DNA of 32,501 bases from CAG-791 sp963658405 (GTDB lineage Bacteria; Bacillota; Clostridia; Lachnospirales; Lachnospiraceae), in contig CAVKQI010000016.1 in NCBI GenBank assembly GCA_963658405.1, forward strand, positions 1 to 32,501. Reading direction: 5' to 3'. The position numbers and the translations under genes are program-made. The notes beneath the pieces were generated by a model that worked only from the letters and a program-made list of their open reading frames with translations, searched no databases and had not been told where the DNA came from. This document shows, in pieces, positions 20,129-27,520 of this stretch (positions are counted from its first letter, which is position 1; each line of letters starts with the position of its first letter).

Positions 20129-20257
20129 ATGGGAATGCTGCTGAGGCGCAAACGTCTGCAGAAGGAGCAGGAAGCTGTCAAGGCGCCTGCTCCTGTAAAG
20201 GCAGAAAAGACGGAGAAAGCAGGGAAAAAGCCTGCTAAAGCAAAGGAGAAAGTTTGA
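20129..20257 (+). CDS. 42-aa Lys/Ala-rich protein after the capsid gene
   Basis: ATG 20129 follows TAGGAGGGC. The peptide starts MGMLLRRKRLQKEQEAVKAP and continues with KAEKTEKAGKKPAKAKEKV. It is strongly basic, low-complexity and probably disordered. It is one of two such Lys/Ala-rich small proteins in the head-tail region (the other at 22002). Its TGA stop (20255-20257) lies inside the M4 stem of the following hairpin element, which suggests the element landed on the gene end. Role unknown. Confidence 0.6.
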   Translation: MGMLLRRKRLQKEQEAVKAPAPVKAEKTEKAGKKPAKAKEKV

Positions 20258-20345
20258 AAGTAATGCATGATGGCATTTCTTTCAGGGAATTCGCCTACGC
20301 GAAATTCCCTTCGCGCTGCCGCTGCAAGCAGCGGCATAAGGAGGT
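20252..20345 (+). repeat. three-hairpin leader element (M3 absent) before the connector gene
   Basis: M4 is decayed (TGAAAGTAATGC, 20255-20266, with 20273-20284). M3 is missing. M2: GGGAATTCGC (20285-20294) with 20299-20309, bulged A kept. M1: TGCCGCTGC-aa-GCAGCGGCA (20317-20336). ATAAGGAGGT then serves ATG 20350. Confidence 0.85.
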
Positions 20346-20349
20346 AGTG

Positions 20350-20751
20350 ATGGAAAAGGATGAACTGATCGCACTGATGAAAAGAACGCTGAAGGCCAAG
20401 GGCTTCACAGGGTGCGAAACTGCAGAAACTGCGGAGCTTTTAGAGGATGCACTTGCACGGGCGGATCAGTTTATCTGCAACTTCTGTCATATCTCTGAGA
20501 TCCCGGACGGTCTTCTGTACGCCAGGACGGACATGGCCTGCGGGTACTTCCTGCAGGATCTGTACAATACAGGAGGGCTGGATGAGGTGTACGGTATCTC
20601 CGGCACAGTGTCGTCTTTAAAGATCGGTGACACACAGGTGAACTACACGGACGGAACAGCCAGCGCCAACACAAGGGTGTTATCTATGATTGATGAGCTG
20701 ACAAACGGAAAGCGGGGTGATCTGTTACGTTATCGGAAGCTCTGTTGGTAA
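20350..20751 (+). CDS. head-tail connector protein (gp6/XkdH-region type)
   Basis: This 133-aa protein starts at ATG 20350, after AAGGAGGT from the hairpin element; the longer frame from 20254 is the repeat itself. The helical sequence (LIALMKRTLKAKGFTGC, ELLEDALARADQFICNFCHI, MACGYFLQDLYN) fits the small all-helical adaptor proteins that bind below the portal. Position between capsid and head-closure genes supports this. The stop TAA overlaps the next ATG. Confidence 0.7.
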   Translation: MEKDELIALMKRTLKAKGFTGCETAETAELLEDALARADQFICNFCHISEIPDGLLYARTDMACGYFLQDLYNTGGLDEVYGISGTVSSLKIGDTQVNYTDGTASANTRVLSMIDELTNGKRGDLLRYRKLCW

Positions 20752-21101
20752 TGCAGCGAAAAGCAATAGAATCCATGTTAGAAGATACCGGCACGGTCTA
20801 CGCACAGACAGAGCACGTGGAAAACGGCAGAACAAAGAAGGTGGTCTCGTGCGTTTATCAGGATATTCCCTGCAGGCTGTCTTTTTCCAGCATCTTGGCC
20901 ACCTCGGCAGGAGACGGCGCCGATAAAGCGCCCCAGACAGTGAAGCTGTTTGTGCTGCCCGATGTGGAGATCAAGGCAGGAAGCCGCATCCATGTGGTGC
21001 GAGCATCCGGTGCGGTGAGTGACTGGAGAGCCGCAGGGCGCCCGGCAGACTACCAGACACACAAAGAGTACGTGCTGGAGCCCTTGGAGGTATATACATG
21101 A
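20751..21101 (+). CDS. head closure protein-like
   Basis: This 116-aa protein starts at ATG 20751 (TAATG overlap). It is beta-rich: TVYAQTEHVENGRTKKVVSCVYQDIPCRLSF, VKLFVLPDVEIKAGSRIHVV, YVLEPLEVYT. Second in the connector series and similar in layout to SPP1 gp16-like stoppers. The RIxV..aG stretch followed by ...Y.....EP..VYT is common in phage head-closure proteins of Firmicutes. Overlaps the next start by ATGA. Confidence 0.65.
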   Translation: MQRKAIESMLEDTGTVYAQTEHVENGRTKKVVSCVYQDIPCRLSFSSILATSAGDGADKAPQTVKLFVLPDVEIKAGSRIHVVRASGAVSDWRAAGRPADYQTHKEYVLEPLEVYT

Positions 21102-21568
21102 GTATTGGCGGCTGCGAATTTGGCGATTTAAAAAGGCTGCAGAAACAGCTGGAAGAGCTGTCAGAGGACAGCATCACACTGGAAAGATTCTACGAATCCT
21201 GCGCCAAGGAACTGGCCGCCAGACTCCTGGCAAAGGTCATCAAGCGAACGCCGGTGGGTGTATACCCGGAAAGCTCCGGTAAGCAGGGCGGAACCCTCCG
21301 AAGAGGATGGACGGCCGGTGAGTCCGGGAATGCGGCGGCTTATGCCAACTCCCTCCATGTGAGGCAGGAAGGCAATAACTACGTGGTGGAGATCACCAAT
21401 CCGGTGTATTATGCGCCCTACGTGGAATTCGGCCACCGGACAGCCAACCACAAGGGATGGGTAGAAGGATATTATATGCTGACCATCTCCGAGATAGAGC
21501 TGCAGGGAGAGGCAAAAGGTATCCTGGAACGGAAGATTGCAAAATTCTTAAAGGAGCATCTGAAATGA
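21098..21568 (+). CDS. HK97 gp10-like tail completion/minor tail protein
   Basis: This 156-aa protein is translationally coupled (ATGA). The segments KVIKRTPVGVYPESSGKQGGTLRRGW (about 47-72) and VEITNPVYYAPYVEFGHRT (about 91-109) are the clear hallmark of the HK97-gp10 family: (T)P(V)-(D/x)-TG-LRR.W, then N...YA.yvE.GhR. It works at the head-tail joint. The downstream gene starts on its stop. Confidence 0.85.
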   Translation: MSIGGCEFGDLKRLQKQLEELSEDSITLERFYESCAKELAARLLAKVIKRTPVGVYPESSGKQGGTLRRGWTAGESGNAAAYANSLHVRQEGNNYVVEITNPVYYAPYVEFGHRTANHKGWVEGYYMLTISEIELQGEAKGILERKIAKFLKEHLK

Positions 21569-22005
21569 CAACAGAACAGCTGATAGATGGCATTGTCGGT
21601 GCTATCTCAGAGGAATTCGGCGCATTCTATCCCATCCGCACGGAAAATAACGAGCAGGGCCTTGAAGGGCCCTGCTTTTACGTGAAATGCATCCGGCCGG
21701 TCAAGAATCGTTTCTTCTGGAAGCGGTATCACAGGACATGGCAGATGGCTGTGTATTACTTCCCCAGGGAGCGCACCATATCAGAAGCCTACGAGCCGAA
21801 TGTGGAGCGCAACGAGGTGGCAGAAAGGCTGTTTGATTGTCTGGATATGTTCCCGGTGGGCGAGTCTAAGGTAATGCCTACAGACAAGGAAACCACAGAG
21901 TCGGACGGTGTTCTGGTCATGACCTTTAACGTAGAGATGTACGTTACAAAGGAAGATGACGCGGAGCTGATGCAGTCCCAGACAACCACGCTGGAGGTGG
22001 AATGA
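21565..22005 (+). CDS. tail terminator-like protein
   Basis: The protein has 146 aa; ATG 21565 overlaps the stop of the gp10-like gene and follows AAGGAG. Features: GIVGAISEEFGAFYPIRTENNEQGLEGPCFYVKCI, RTWQMAVYYFPRE, ERLFDCLDMF, and a final DGVLVMTFNVEMYV. This order of a helix, Y-x-E..eQGl..P.F.V and a beta sheet is found in tail terminator proteins of Firmicutes myophages (fourth gene of the connector set). Caps the tail end that docks to the head. Confidence 0.7.
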   Translation: MTTEQLIDGIVGAISEEFGAFYPIRTENNEQGLEGPCFYVKCIRPVKNRFFWKRYHRTWQMAVYYFPRERTISEAYEPNVERNEVAERLFDCLDMFPVGESKVMPTDKETTESDGVLVMTFNVEMYVTKEDDAELMQSQTTTLEVE

Positions 22006-22232
22006 TGGCCGAAAAAAAGACGACTGTAAAAAAAGCGGCTGTTAAAAAGGCAGCCGCAGAAAAGATGAATGTTAAAAAGGACGCGCTTTTTACTGGAAAG
22101 CGGCTGATCTGTTCGGAACACTTCCGGGAGCTGCGGGATGTGGCAGAGGCGGTCCTTGATGCGGACAGATCGTATACCTTGAAAGAGGCAGACGAGGTAG
22201 TCCTGAACTATATGAAAGGAAAGGTGAACTAA
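22002..22232 (+). CDS. 76-aa Lys/Ala-rich small protein before the sheath gene
   Basis: Coupled start (ATGATGG overlap) at 22002. An N-terminal Lys/Ala-rich stretch (KKTTVKKAAVKKAAAEK) is followed by a small folded part (LICSEHFRELRDVAEAVLDADRSYTLKEADEVVLNYMKGKVN). This resembles small conserved proteins next to tail sheath genes in Clostridia prophages, of unknown function. The basic tail is like that of the 42-aa protein at 20129. One base separates its stop from the sheath start. Confidence 0.65.
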   Translation: MMAEKKTTVKKAAVKKAAAEKMNVKKDALFTGKRLICSEHFRELRDVAEAVLDADRSYTLKEADEVVLNYMKGKVN

Positions 22233-23528
22233 ATGGCTTTAGGTGGAGGTACTTTTACCGCTCAGAATAAAGCGCTGCCGGGCACTTATATCAACTTCGT
22301 GTCTGTGAAGTCAGTCGGAAACGGACTGTCCGAGAGAGGCGTGGCCACCATGCCCCTGCTGCTTGATTGGGCACCGGACGGCGTGTTTAAGGTAAGCCAG
22401 AGCGACTTTTACAAGAATGCAAAGGAGATCTTTGGATATGACTACACCGCAGACGAAATGAAGCCCCTGCGGGAGCTCTTCCGCAACGTAACTACGCTCT
22501 ATGCGTATAACTTGCAGGGAGGCGGAACCAAGGCATCTGCCGGACTTGCTACCGCTAAGTGCGCGGGTGTAAGAGGCAATGATCTTAACTACAGTGTGGC
22601 AGAAAACCCGGATGACGGCACAATGTTCGATGTGTCCCTGTACCTGGACGGTGTGTGCGTAGATACCCAGACAGTGGCAAAGGCATCTGATCTGGTGGAT
22701 AACAGCTACGTGGTATGGAATGATGAGGCAACCCTCACGACTGCCACTGTGGTCAATCTCACCGGCGGCACCAATACCGAAGCGACCGGAGACAGCTACA
22801 AGAAGTATCTGGATGCGATCGAGTCCTATACATTCAATGTCATGGGCATTGCCACCACAGACGAGAGCACCCAAAAGACCGCTGTGAGCTTTGCAAAGCG
22901 CATGCGCACCGACTGCGGCATCAAGTTCCAGCTGGTACTCTTCCAGTGTGCGGCAAACTATGAGGGCGTTATCAGCGTAGACAACACCACCTCCGAAGAC
23001 AATGCGGCGCTGGTGTACTGGGTAACGGGTGCAGAGGCTGGCTGCAAGGTGGAAAGCTCTCTGATGAATACAGAATACGACGGCGAGTATACCGTCAATA
23101 CAGCATATACCCAGAGTACACTGGAAAAAGCTCTGAAGGCCGGCAAGTTCGTTCTGCATAAGGTGAACGGCGTCACCAGAGTATTGAGAGACATCAACAC
23201 CCTTGTTACCTACACAGACACCAAGGGTGAGATCTTCTCCGACAATAAGGCAGTCAGGGTGTGCGACCAGATCGCCAGCGACATTGCGTCCCTGTTTGTG
23301 ACAAAGTATATCGGCAAGATCCCCAACGACAATGCAGGTCGCATCTCTCTGTGGAATGATGTGGTGGATCTGCACAACTCTCTGGCTACACTGCGGGCAA
23401 TCGAAAACTTCGATTCCGAAGACATCACCGTCGAGCAGGGTGATAACAAGAATTCTGTAGTGATTACAGACTGCATCACCATCACAGGCACGATGGAACA
23501 GCTGTACATGACCGTCAAGGTCGCATAA
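22233..23528 (+). CDS. tail sheath protein (XkdK-like)
   Basis: This 431-aa protein is the contractile sheath subunit. Features are ALPGTYINFVSV at the start (P-G-x-Y-(I/V)), LSERGVATMPLLLDWAPDGVF, an inserted domain in the middle (about 95-200), and the conserved C-terminal core with KYIGKIPNDNAGRISLWNDV and EDITVEQGDNKNSVVI...MEQLYMTVKV. Length is close to PBSX XkdK. It establishes a contractile (myovirus) tail. AAAGGAAAGG precedes the ATG. Confidence 0.95.
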   Translation: MALGGGTFTAQNKALPGTYINFVSVKSVGNGLSERGVATMPLLLDWAPDGVFKVSQSDFYKNAKEIFGYDYTADEMKPLRELFRNVTTLYAYNLQGGGTKASAGLATAKCAGVRGNDLNYSVAENPDDGTMFDVSLYLDGVCVDTQTVAKASDLVDNSYVVWNDEATLTTATVVNLTGGTNTEATGDSYKKYLDAIESYTFNVMGIATTDESTQKTAVSFAKRMRTDCGIKFQLVLFQCAANYEGVISVDNTTSEDNAALVYWVTGAEAGCKVESSLMNTEYDGEYTVNTAYTQSTLEKALKAGKFVLHKVNGVTRVLRDINTLVTYTDTKGEIFSDNKAVRVCDQIASDIASLFVTKYIGKIPNDNAGRISLWNDVVDLHNSLATLRAIENFDSEDITVEQGDNKNSVVITDCITITGTMEQLYMTVKVA

Positions 23529-23540
23529 GGAGGTTAAGAC

Positions 23541-24017
23541 ATGGCAAAAAGAAACGGTATAATGAAGGGCCGTGATACAGTCTCCGGCTCTCTGGGGGAG
23601 TGCTACTTTACCTTAGATGGCAGACGCTACAACGGCATGCAGTTCATTTCTGTCGAGGCAAAGATCGAGAAGACCAAGAAGGAAGTGCCCATCCTTGGTC
23701 AGACCGGCAAGGCAAACAAGGCCACCGGCTGGAAGGGAACAGGTTCCGCTACGCTTCACTATTGCAGTTCTACGTTCAGGAAGAAGATGGCAGAGTACAT
23801 GAAGAGCGGCGAGGACTTCTATTTTGACATGCAGGTGTCCAACGAAGATCCCACCTCTGCAGCCGGTCGGCAGTCTGTCATCCTGAAAAACTGCAACATT
23901 GATAATCTGATCATTGCAAAGATCGACGCTGACTCCGATACACTGGATGAGGACTTCGATTTTACCTTTGACGGAATTGAGATGCCGGAGAGCTTCACCG
24001 AGCTGGACGGCATGTAA
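23541..24017 (+). CDS. tail tube protein (XkdM-like)
   Basis: This 158-aa protein sits directly after the sheath, with AAGGAGG before ATG 23541. Sequence hallmarks of XkdM-type tubes: DTVSGSLGECYFTLDGRRYNGMQFISVEAKIEKTKKEVPILGQTGKANKATGWKGTGSATLHY split across residues 11-74, then YFDMQVSNEDPTSAAGRQSVILKNCNID. The tube polymerises inside the sheath around the tape measure. C-terminus FDFTFDGIEMPESF fits the family. Confidence 0.9.
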   Translation: MAKRNGIMKGRDTVSGSLGECYFTLDGRRYNGMQFISVEAKIEKTKKEVPILGQTGKANKATGWKGTGSATLHYCSSTFRKKMAEYMKSGEDFYFDMQVSNEDPTSAAGRQSVILKNCNIDNLIIAKIDADSDTLDEDFDFTFDGIEMPESFTELDGM

Positions 24018-24024
24018 TAAAGTG

Positions 24025-24112
24025 CGCAATAGATTGCGGATGCATAGGCAGACGTCGCCGAAAAGGGAAATCCTCCGCCCCTGGCATCCGCTGTACGGAG
24101 GATACAGGAGGG
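24025..24112 (+). promoter_or_regulatory. pseudoknot-capable leader of the tail assembly chaperone gene
   Basis: GCGGATGC (24036-24043) can pair with GCATCCGC (24084-24091). ATCCTCCG (24070-24077) can pair with CGGAGGAT (24096-24103). The two 8-bp stems interlock, giving a pseudoknot, or they alternate. The CCTCC within 24072-24076 is also complementary to the GGAGG of the Shine-Dalgarno at 24107-24111. CGCAAT-ag-ATTGCG (24025-24038), reminiscent of module M1, competes with the first stem. A translational control element is inferred. Confidence 0.5.
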
Positions 24113-24119
24113 CAACAAC

Positions 24120-24554
24120 ATGGCATTAAATTTAAAGCTGTTTTTAAAAGAGAATAAGAAGCCTCTGGCGGTGCGGAAGTACGCGCCTACCAAATCCATC
24201 ACAGATGCGAAGGGCAAGCCGGTGGAGTGGACCTTTAAGGCAATCTCCGAGGATGTCCTGGAAGAGCTCCGGGAGCAGTGCACAAAGAATGTTCCTATCA
24301 CAGGAAAGCCCGGGCAGTATATGCCGAAGGTCAATACGAACAAGCTGACCAGGATGATGATCACCCGGTGCGTGGTGGAGCCTGACCTGCAGAATGCAGA
24401 GCTTCAGGATTCCTACGGCGTCAATAACCCGGAGGCACTTCTGGCGGAGCTGGTGGATCTCCCCGGCGAGTACGTGAACCTTCAGAACTTTGTCAGCGAC
24501 CTGTGCGGTTTTGATACTTCCATGGAAGAGAAAGTAGACGAGGCAAAAAACTGA
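24120..24554 (+). CDS. tail assembly chaperone, short form (XkdN-like)
   Basis: The 144-aa protein with GGAGGG before ATG 24120 is the 'G' product of the two-protein tail chaperone pair that binds the tape measure before tube assembly. It matches XkdN-like sequences: LNLKLFLKENKKPLAVRKYAPT, KPVEWTFKAISEDVLEELREQC, RMMITRCVVEPDLQNAELQDSYGVNNPEALL..L...GEY..L. The last codons GCA AAA AAC and TGA contain a slippery heptamer. A fraction of ribosomes should shift to give a longer fusion. Confidence 0.85.
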   Translation: MALNLKLFLKENKKPLAVRKYAPTKSITDAKGKPVEWTFKAISEDVLEELREQCTKNVPITGKPGQYMPKVNTNKLTRMMITRCVVEPDLQNAELQDSYGVNNPEALLAELVDLPGEYVNLQNFVSDLCGFDTSMEEKVDEAKN

Positions 24555-24576
24555 TAGAGGGTCCTGAAGCGGACCC
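24545..24576 (+). promoter_or_regulatory. programmed -1 ribosomal frameshift signal
   Basis: The heptamer A AAA AAC (24545-24551) lies in the correct phase, immediately before the zero-frame stop TGA (24552-24554). After a seven-base spacer comes a perfect stem-loop: GGGTCC-TGAAGC-GGACCC (24559-24576). Both parts of a classical -1 frameshift signal are present at the exact place where tail chaperone genes of many dsDNA phages use one. Confidence 0.9.
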
Positions 24577-24742
24577 CATGGCAGTATATGCTTATTTTTG
24601 CTTCCGCAAGTTCGGCATGCTGCCGAGTAAGTTTGACGCACTGGAGACCAACGAAAAAGCCCTGGTCATTGCCTTTATACGGAAATGGTGTAAAGATAAA
24701 GAGGCGCAGGAAAAGCAGCTCAAACACAAGATGAAGAAGTAG
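24551..24742 (+). CDS. frameshifted C-terminal extension of the tail assembly chaperone ('T' part)
   Basis: In the -1 frame 63 codons remain open from the slippery site to TAG at 24740-24742: LIEGPEADPMAVYAYFCFRK, then KFGMLPSKFDALETNEKALV, ending in a basic helix (KEKQ...KHKMKK type). The fusion product would be about 207 aa. Internal ATGs lack a Shine-Dalgarno, so independent translation is unlikely. The extension ends seven bases before the tape measure start, the normal order. Its (F/Y)xxF...P..(F/Y)..L...E...V.AFI pattern matches the T-type extension that contacts tail tube subunits. Confidence 0.8.
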   Translation: MIEGPEADPMAVYAYFCFRKFGMLPSKFDALETNEKALVIAFIRKWCKDKEAQEKQLKHKMKK

Positions 24743-24749
24743 GTGCAGG

Positions 24750-26858
24750 ATGGCAACTTTAACCTCGGCAATTAAATTAAATGACCAGATGACTGCACAG
24801 CTGAAGGCAGCGGCAGAGCAGACGGAAAATCTCGTAAACATGATGAGCCGTCTTGACACGGTTCTGCAGAACATAAACGGCGCGGAGAACCTGCCCACCG
24901 TCATGGAAGCGGCGGCACAGGCTACCGAAGCGGCAAAAGACGAGCAGGAAAAGGAAAACGAAGCGCTTGAGACCGGCGCAAGGAGTGCAGATACCTTCCT
25001 CACCAAGATCAAAGGCATTGCGGCGGCGTATCTTTCCATGAAAGGACTGGAATCTGTCATAGGTGCATCTGATGAGCTTGTCAGCAACACAGCGCGTCTG
25101 CAGATGATGGTGGAAAACTTTGCCGGTGATAATACAGCAGCCGATCAGATCAGCGCCCAGACAGACAACCTGATGAATCAGGTGTATGCGGCAGCCAACC
25201 GCTCCCGGGCTTCGGTCGGCGACCTGATGGATGTAGTGGCCAGATTCGGCAACAACGCAAAGGATGCCTTTGGGTCAACGGATGAAGTAGTCAGATTTGC
25301 AGAGCTTGTGCAGAAGCAGATGACCATCGGAGGCGCAAGCACGCAGGAGGCTTCCAACGCTATCCTGCAGTTATCCCAGGCACTGGGCTCCGGTGTACTT
25401 AGAGGCGACGAGCTCAATTCTATCTTTGAGCAAGCGCCCAACCTGATCCAGACAATCGCGGATTACATGGATGTACCAATAGGAGAGATCCGGGAGCTGG
25501 CGTCAGAAGGGAAACTGTCCGCCGACATTGTAAAAAACGCAGTCATGAGTGCCGGTGATGAGATAGACGCACAGTTTGAAAAAATGCCGGCCACCTTCGG
25601 CCAGGTAATGACACTGATCCAGAATCACGCGCTGCAGTCTTTTCAGCCGGTGCTAAACAGGCTAAACGATGCCCTAAATTCGGACATCGGCAGCACAGCC
25701 ATGCAGACAGCATTCAACAGCCTTGCATCGGCGGCCAATGTGGCGATGAATGCTATGGAAATGCTTGGTAATGCGATCCGGTGGGTGCAGCAAAACAGCG
25801 CGTGGCTGGAGCCTGTGGCATGGGGCGTGGTGACTGCGCTCACAGCATATACAGCTGTAGCGGCGGTATCCACCGCATTGACAACGGCTGACTCTATAGC
25901 AAAGGGTGTGCATGCTGCGGCTGCGGCAATGAATACAGGAGCAACACTTGCAGAAACAGCGGCAACATATGGCCTTAATGCAGCGTTGGCAGCCTGCCCT
26001 ATTACATGGGTAGTGGCGGCCATCCTGGCGGCCGTGTCGGCGCTGATCGCCTTCGGTACATGGGCGGCTACATCTGCCGGTATTGCTAACTCTGCCATCG
26101 GTACGGTGGCTGGGGCAGTGATGGTGGCATTGGCAGTCGTGGAAAATCTATTCCTTGGAATTGCTAACTTTATCATGACGATAATGGCTAACCTTTACAA
26201 TATGTTCCAATCCTTCGCAGATGCCTTCGGTATGATCTTTAATAACCCGGTGGCAGCTATCGAGGCACTGATGCTGTCATTGTTTAACTTTATTATCGGC
26301 ATAGTGAGTGCGGCGGCTGCAGCGATTGATACAGTGTTCGGTTCCAACCTGCAGGGCGCTGTGGAAGGCTTCCAGTCAAAGGTACAGGCAAAGGTTGACG
26401 CTAAGATCGAGGAAGGCGGCGGAAAGGTATCTGAAAAGGCTACTGCCTCCGATTGGACAATAAGGCAAAAATACAGCGATGCATGGGATACAGGCGCCAA
26501 GTGGGGAGACAACCTCTCCAGTAAACTAAAAAGTGCTCTGAACGGCTCTTCTATATCCAGCGATCTGGAAAAGATGGGAAGTTATGGCGCAGACACATCG
26601 GCAAGCTCTGCGGCCACAGCAGACAATACCGGCAGTATCAGCGATAAGCTGGACGATACCGAAGAGGATATCGCATACCTGTGCGACATCGCGGAAAGGG
26701 ATGCTATCAACCGCTTTACGACAGCTTCCATCAACGTGGATATGACGAACAATAATACAGTAAACAGCGGCCTTGACCTGGACGGCATCATGAACGACCT
26801 GGCTGTGAGCCTTAACGGCGCTATGGCACAGGTGGCAGAAGGGAGTCATGTATCATGA
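24750..26858 (+). CDS. tape measure protein
   Basis: The 702-aa protein sets tail length and is ejected with DNA. The N-terminal tape measure domain is clear (about residues 100-275): VSNTARLQMMVENFAG, QTDNLMNQVYAAANRSRASVGDL, LVQKQMTIGGASTQEASNAI, LGSGVLRGDELNSIFEQAPNLI. Hydrophobic segments follow at about 350-520 (AALAACPITWVVAAILAAVSALIAFGTWAA and others, in part). A coiled Ser/Ala-rich tail follows. It is rather short for a myophage, so the tail should be short, with PBSX-like proportions. The start follows GTGCAGG weakly, seven bases from the chaperone extension. Confidence 0.9.
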   Translation: MATLTSAIKLNDQMTAQLKAAAEQTENLVNMMSRLDTVLQNINGAENLPTVMEAAAQATEAAKDEQEKENEALETGARSADTFLTKIKGIAAAYLSMKGLESVIGASDELVSNTARLQMMVENFAGDNTAADQISAQTDNLMNQVYAAANRSRASVGDLMDVVARFGNNAKDAFGSTDEVVRFAELVQKQMTIGGASTQEASNAILQLSQALGSGVLRGDELNSIFEQAPNLIQTIADYMDVPIGEIRELASEGKLSADIVKNAVMSAGDEIDAQFEKMPATFGQVMTLIQNHALQSFQPVLNRLNDALNSDIGSTAMQTAFNSLASAANVAMNAMEMLGNAIRWVQQNSAWLEPVAWGVVTALTAYTAVAAVSTALTTADSIAKGVHAAAAAMNTGATLAETAATYGLNAALAACPITWVVAAILAAVSALIAFGTWAATSAGIANSAIGTVAGAVMVALAVVENLFLGIANFIMTIMANLYNMFQSFADAFGMIFNNPVAAIEALMLSLFNFIIGIVSAAAAAIDTVFGSNLQGAVEGFQSKVQAKVDAKIEEGGGKVSEKATASDWTIRQKYSDAWDTGAKWGDNLSSKLKSALNGSSISSDLEKMGSYGADTSASSAATADNTGSISDKLDDTEEDIAYLCDIAERDAINRFTTASINVDMTNNNTVNSGLDLDGIMNDLAVSLNGAMAQVAEGSHVS

Positions 26859-27511
26859 GCTATAGCTTTTATTTAAACGGCACATTGATGCCGGTCGCTC
26901 CCAGCAAGCTGAAACTGAAGATAGACAATAATAATGACACGGTAAACCTCATCAATGAAGGCGACGTGAACATTTTGAAGAAAGCAGGGCTGACGGAAAT
27001 ATCGTTCTCCCTGCTTCTTCCGAATAAGGACTACCCTTTTATACAGGGAGGATACCAACCGGCTTCGGTTTATCTGGAGCTGTTTGAGAGCCTGAAAACA
27101 TCCAGAGAACCCTTCGTATTCACAGTCACCAGAAACCTGCCAAAGAACGGGAGCTTGTACGGCACTTCGATGATGGTGTCCATGGAGACATACACCATCA
27201 CAGAGGATGCAGAGGAATATGGCTTTGACTGCGGCGTGGATATCACGCTGAAGCAGTACAGAGCCTACGGCACCAGAAATGTAAGAATTACAGAAACAAA
27301 GGCGGCTGCCGAGACGGTGCGGGCATCTACTTCCGGGAACAAGCCGGAGGGGACACAGTATACCGTGAAGGAAGGGGACAACCTGGTGGCTATCGGAAGA
27401 ACCTACTACAACAGTGACAAAGCCTGGAATGACATCTACCAGGCGAACACGGAAGTGATAGGTTCCAATCCAAACCTGATCTATCCCGGACAGGTCCTGA
27501 CACTGCCATAA
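26855..27511 (+). CDS. LysM-containing tail/baseplate protein (XkdP-like)
   Basis: This 218-aa protein has an ATGA overlap with the tape measure gene. The N-terminal part (about 1-155) is the tail-tube-initiator-like domain of XkdP: YSFYLNGTLMPVAPSKLKLKI and KKAGLTEISFSLLLPNKDYPF. Residues about 165-218 form a LysM domain (TQYTVKEGDNLVAIGRTYY, IYQANTEVIG, NLIYPGQVLTLP) that binds peptidoglycan. Part of the hub/baseplate at the tail tip. Confidence 0.9.
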   Translation: MSYSFYLNGTLMPVAPSKLKLKIDNNNDTVNLINEGDVNILKKAGLTEISFSLLLPNKDYPFIQGGYQPASVYLELFESLKTSREPFVFTVTRNLPKNGSLYGTSMMVSMETYTITEDAEEYGFDCGVDITLKQYRAYGTRNVRITETKAAAETVRASTSGNKPEGTQYTVKEGDNLVAIGRTYYNSDKAWNDIYQANTEVIGSNPNLIYPGQVLTLP

Positions 27512-27520
27512 GGAGGAAGG

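Noticed and set aside
22311..23375. 354-codon minus-strand frame opposite the sheath gene, and similar ones opposite the capsid and LysM genes
   Set aside because: Shadow frames caused by codon bias in highly expressed structural genes; no ribosome binding site or domain.
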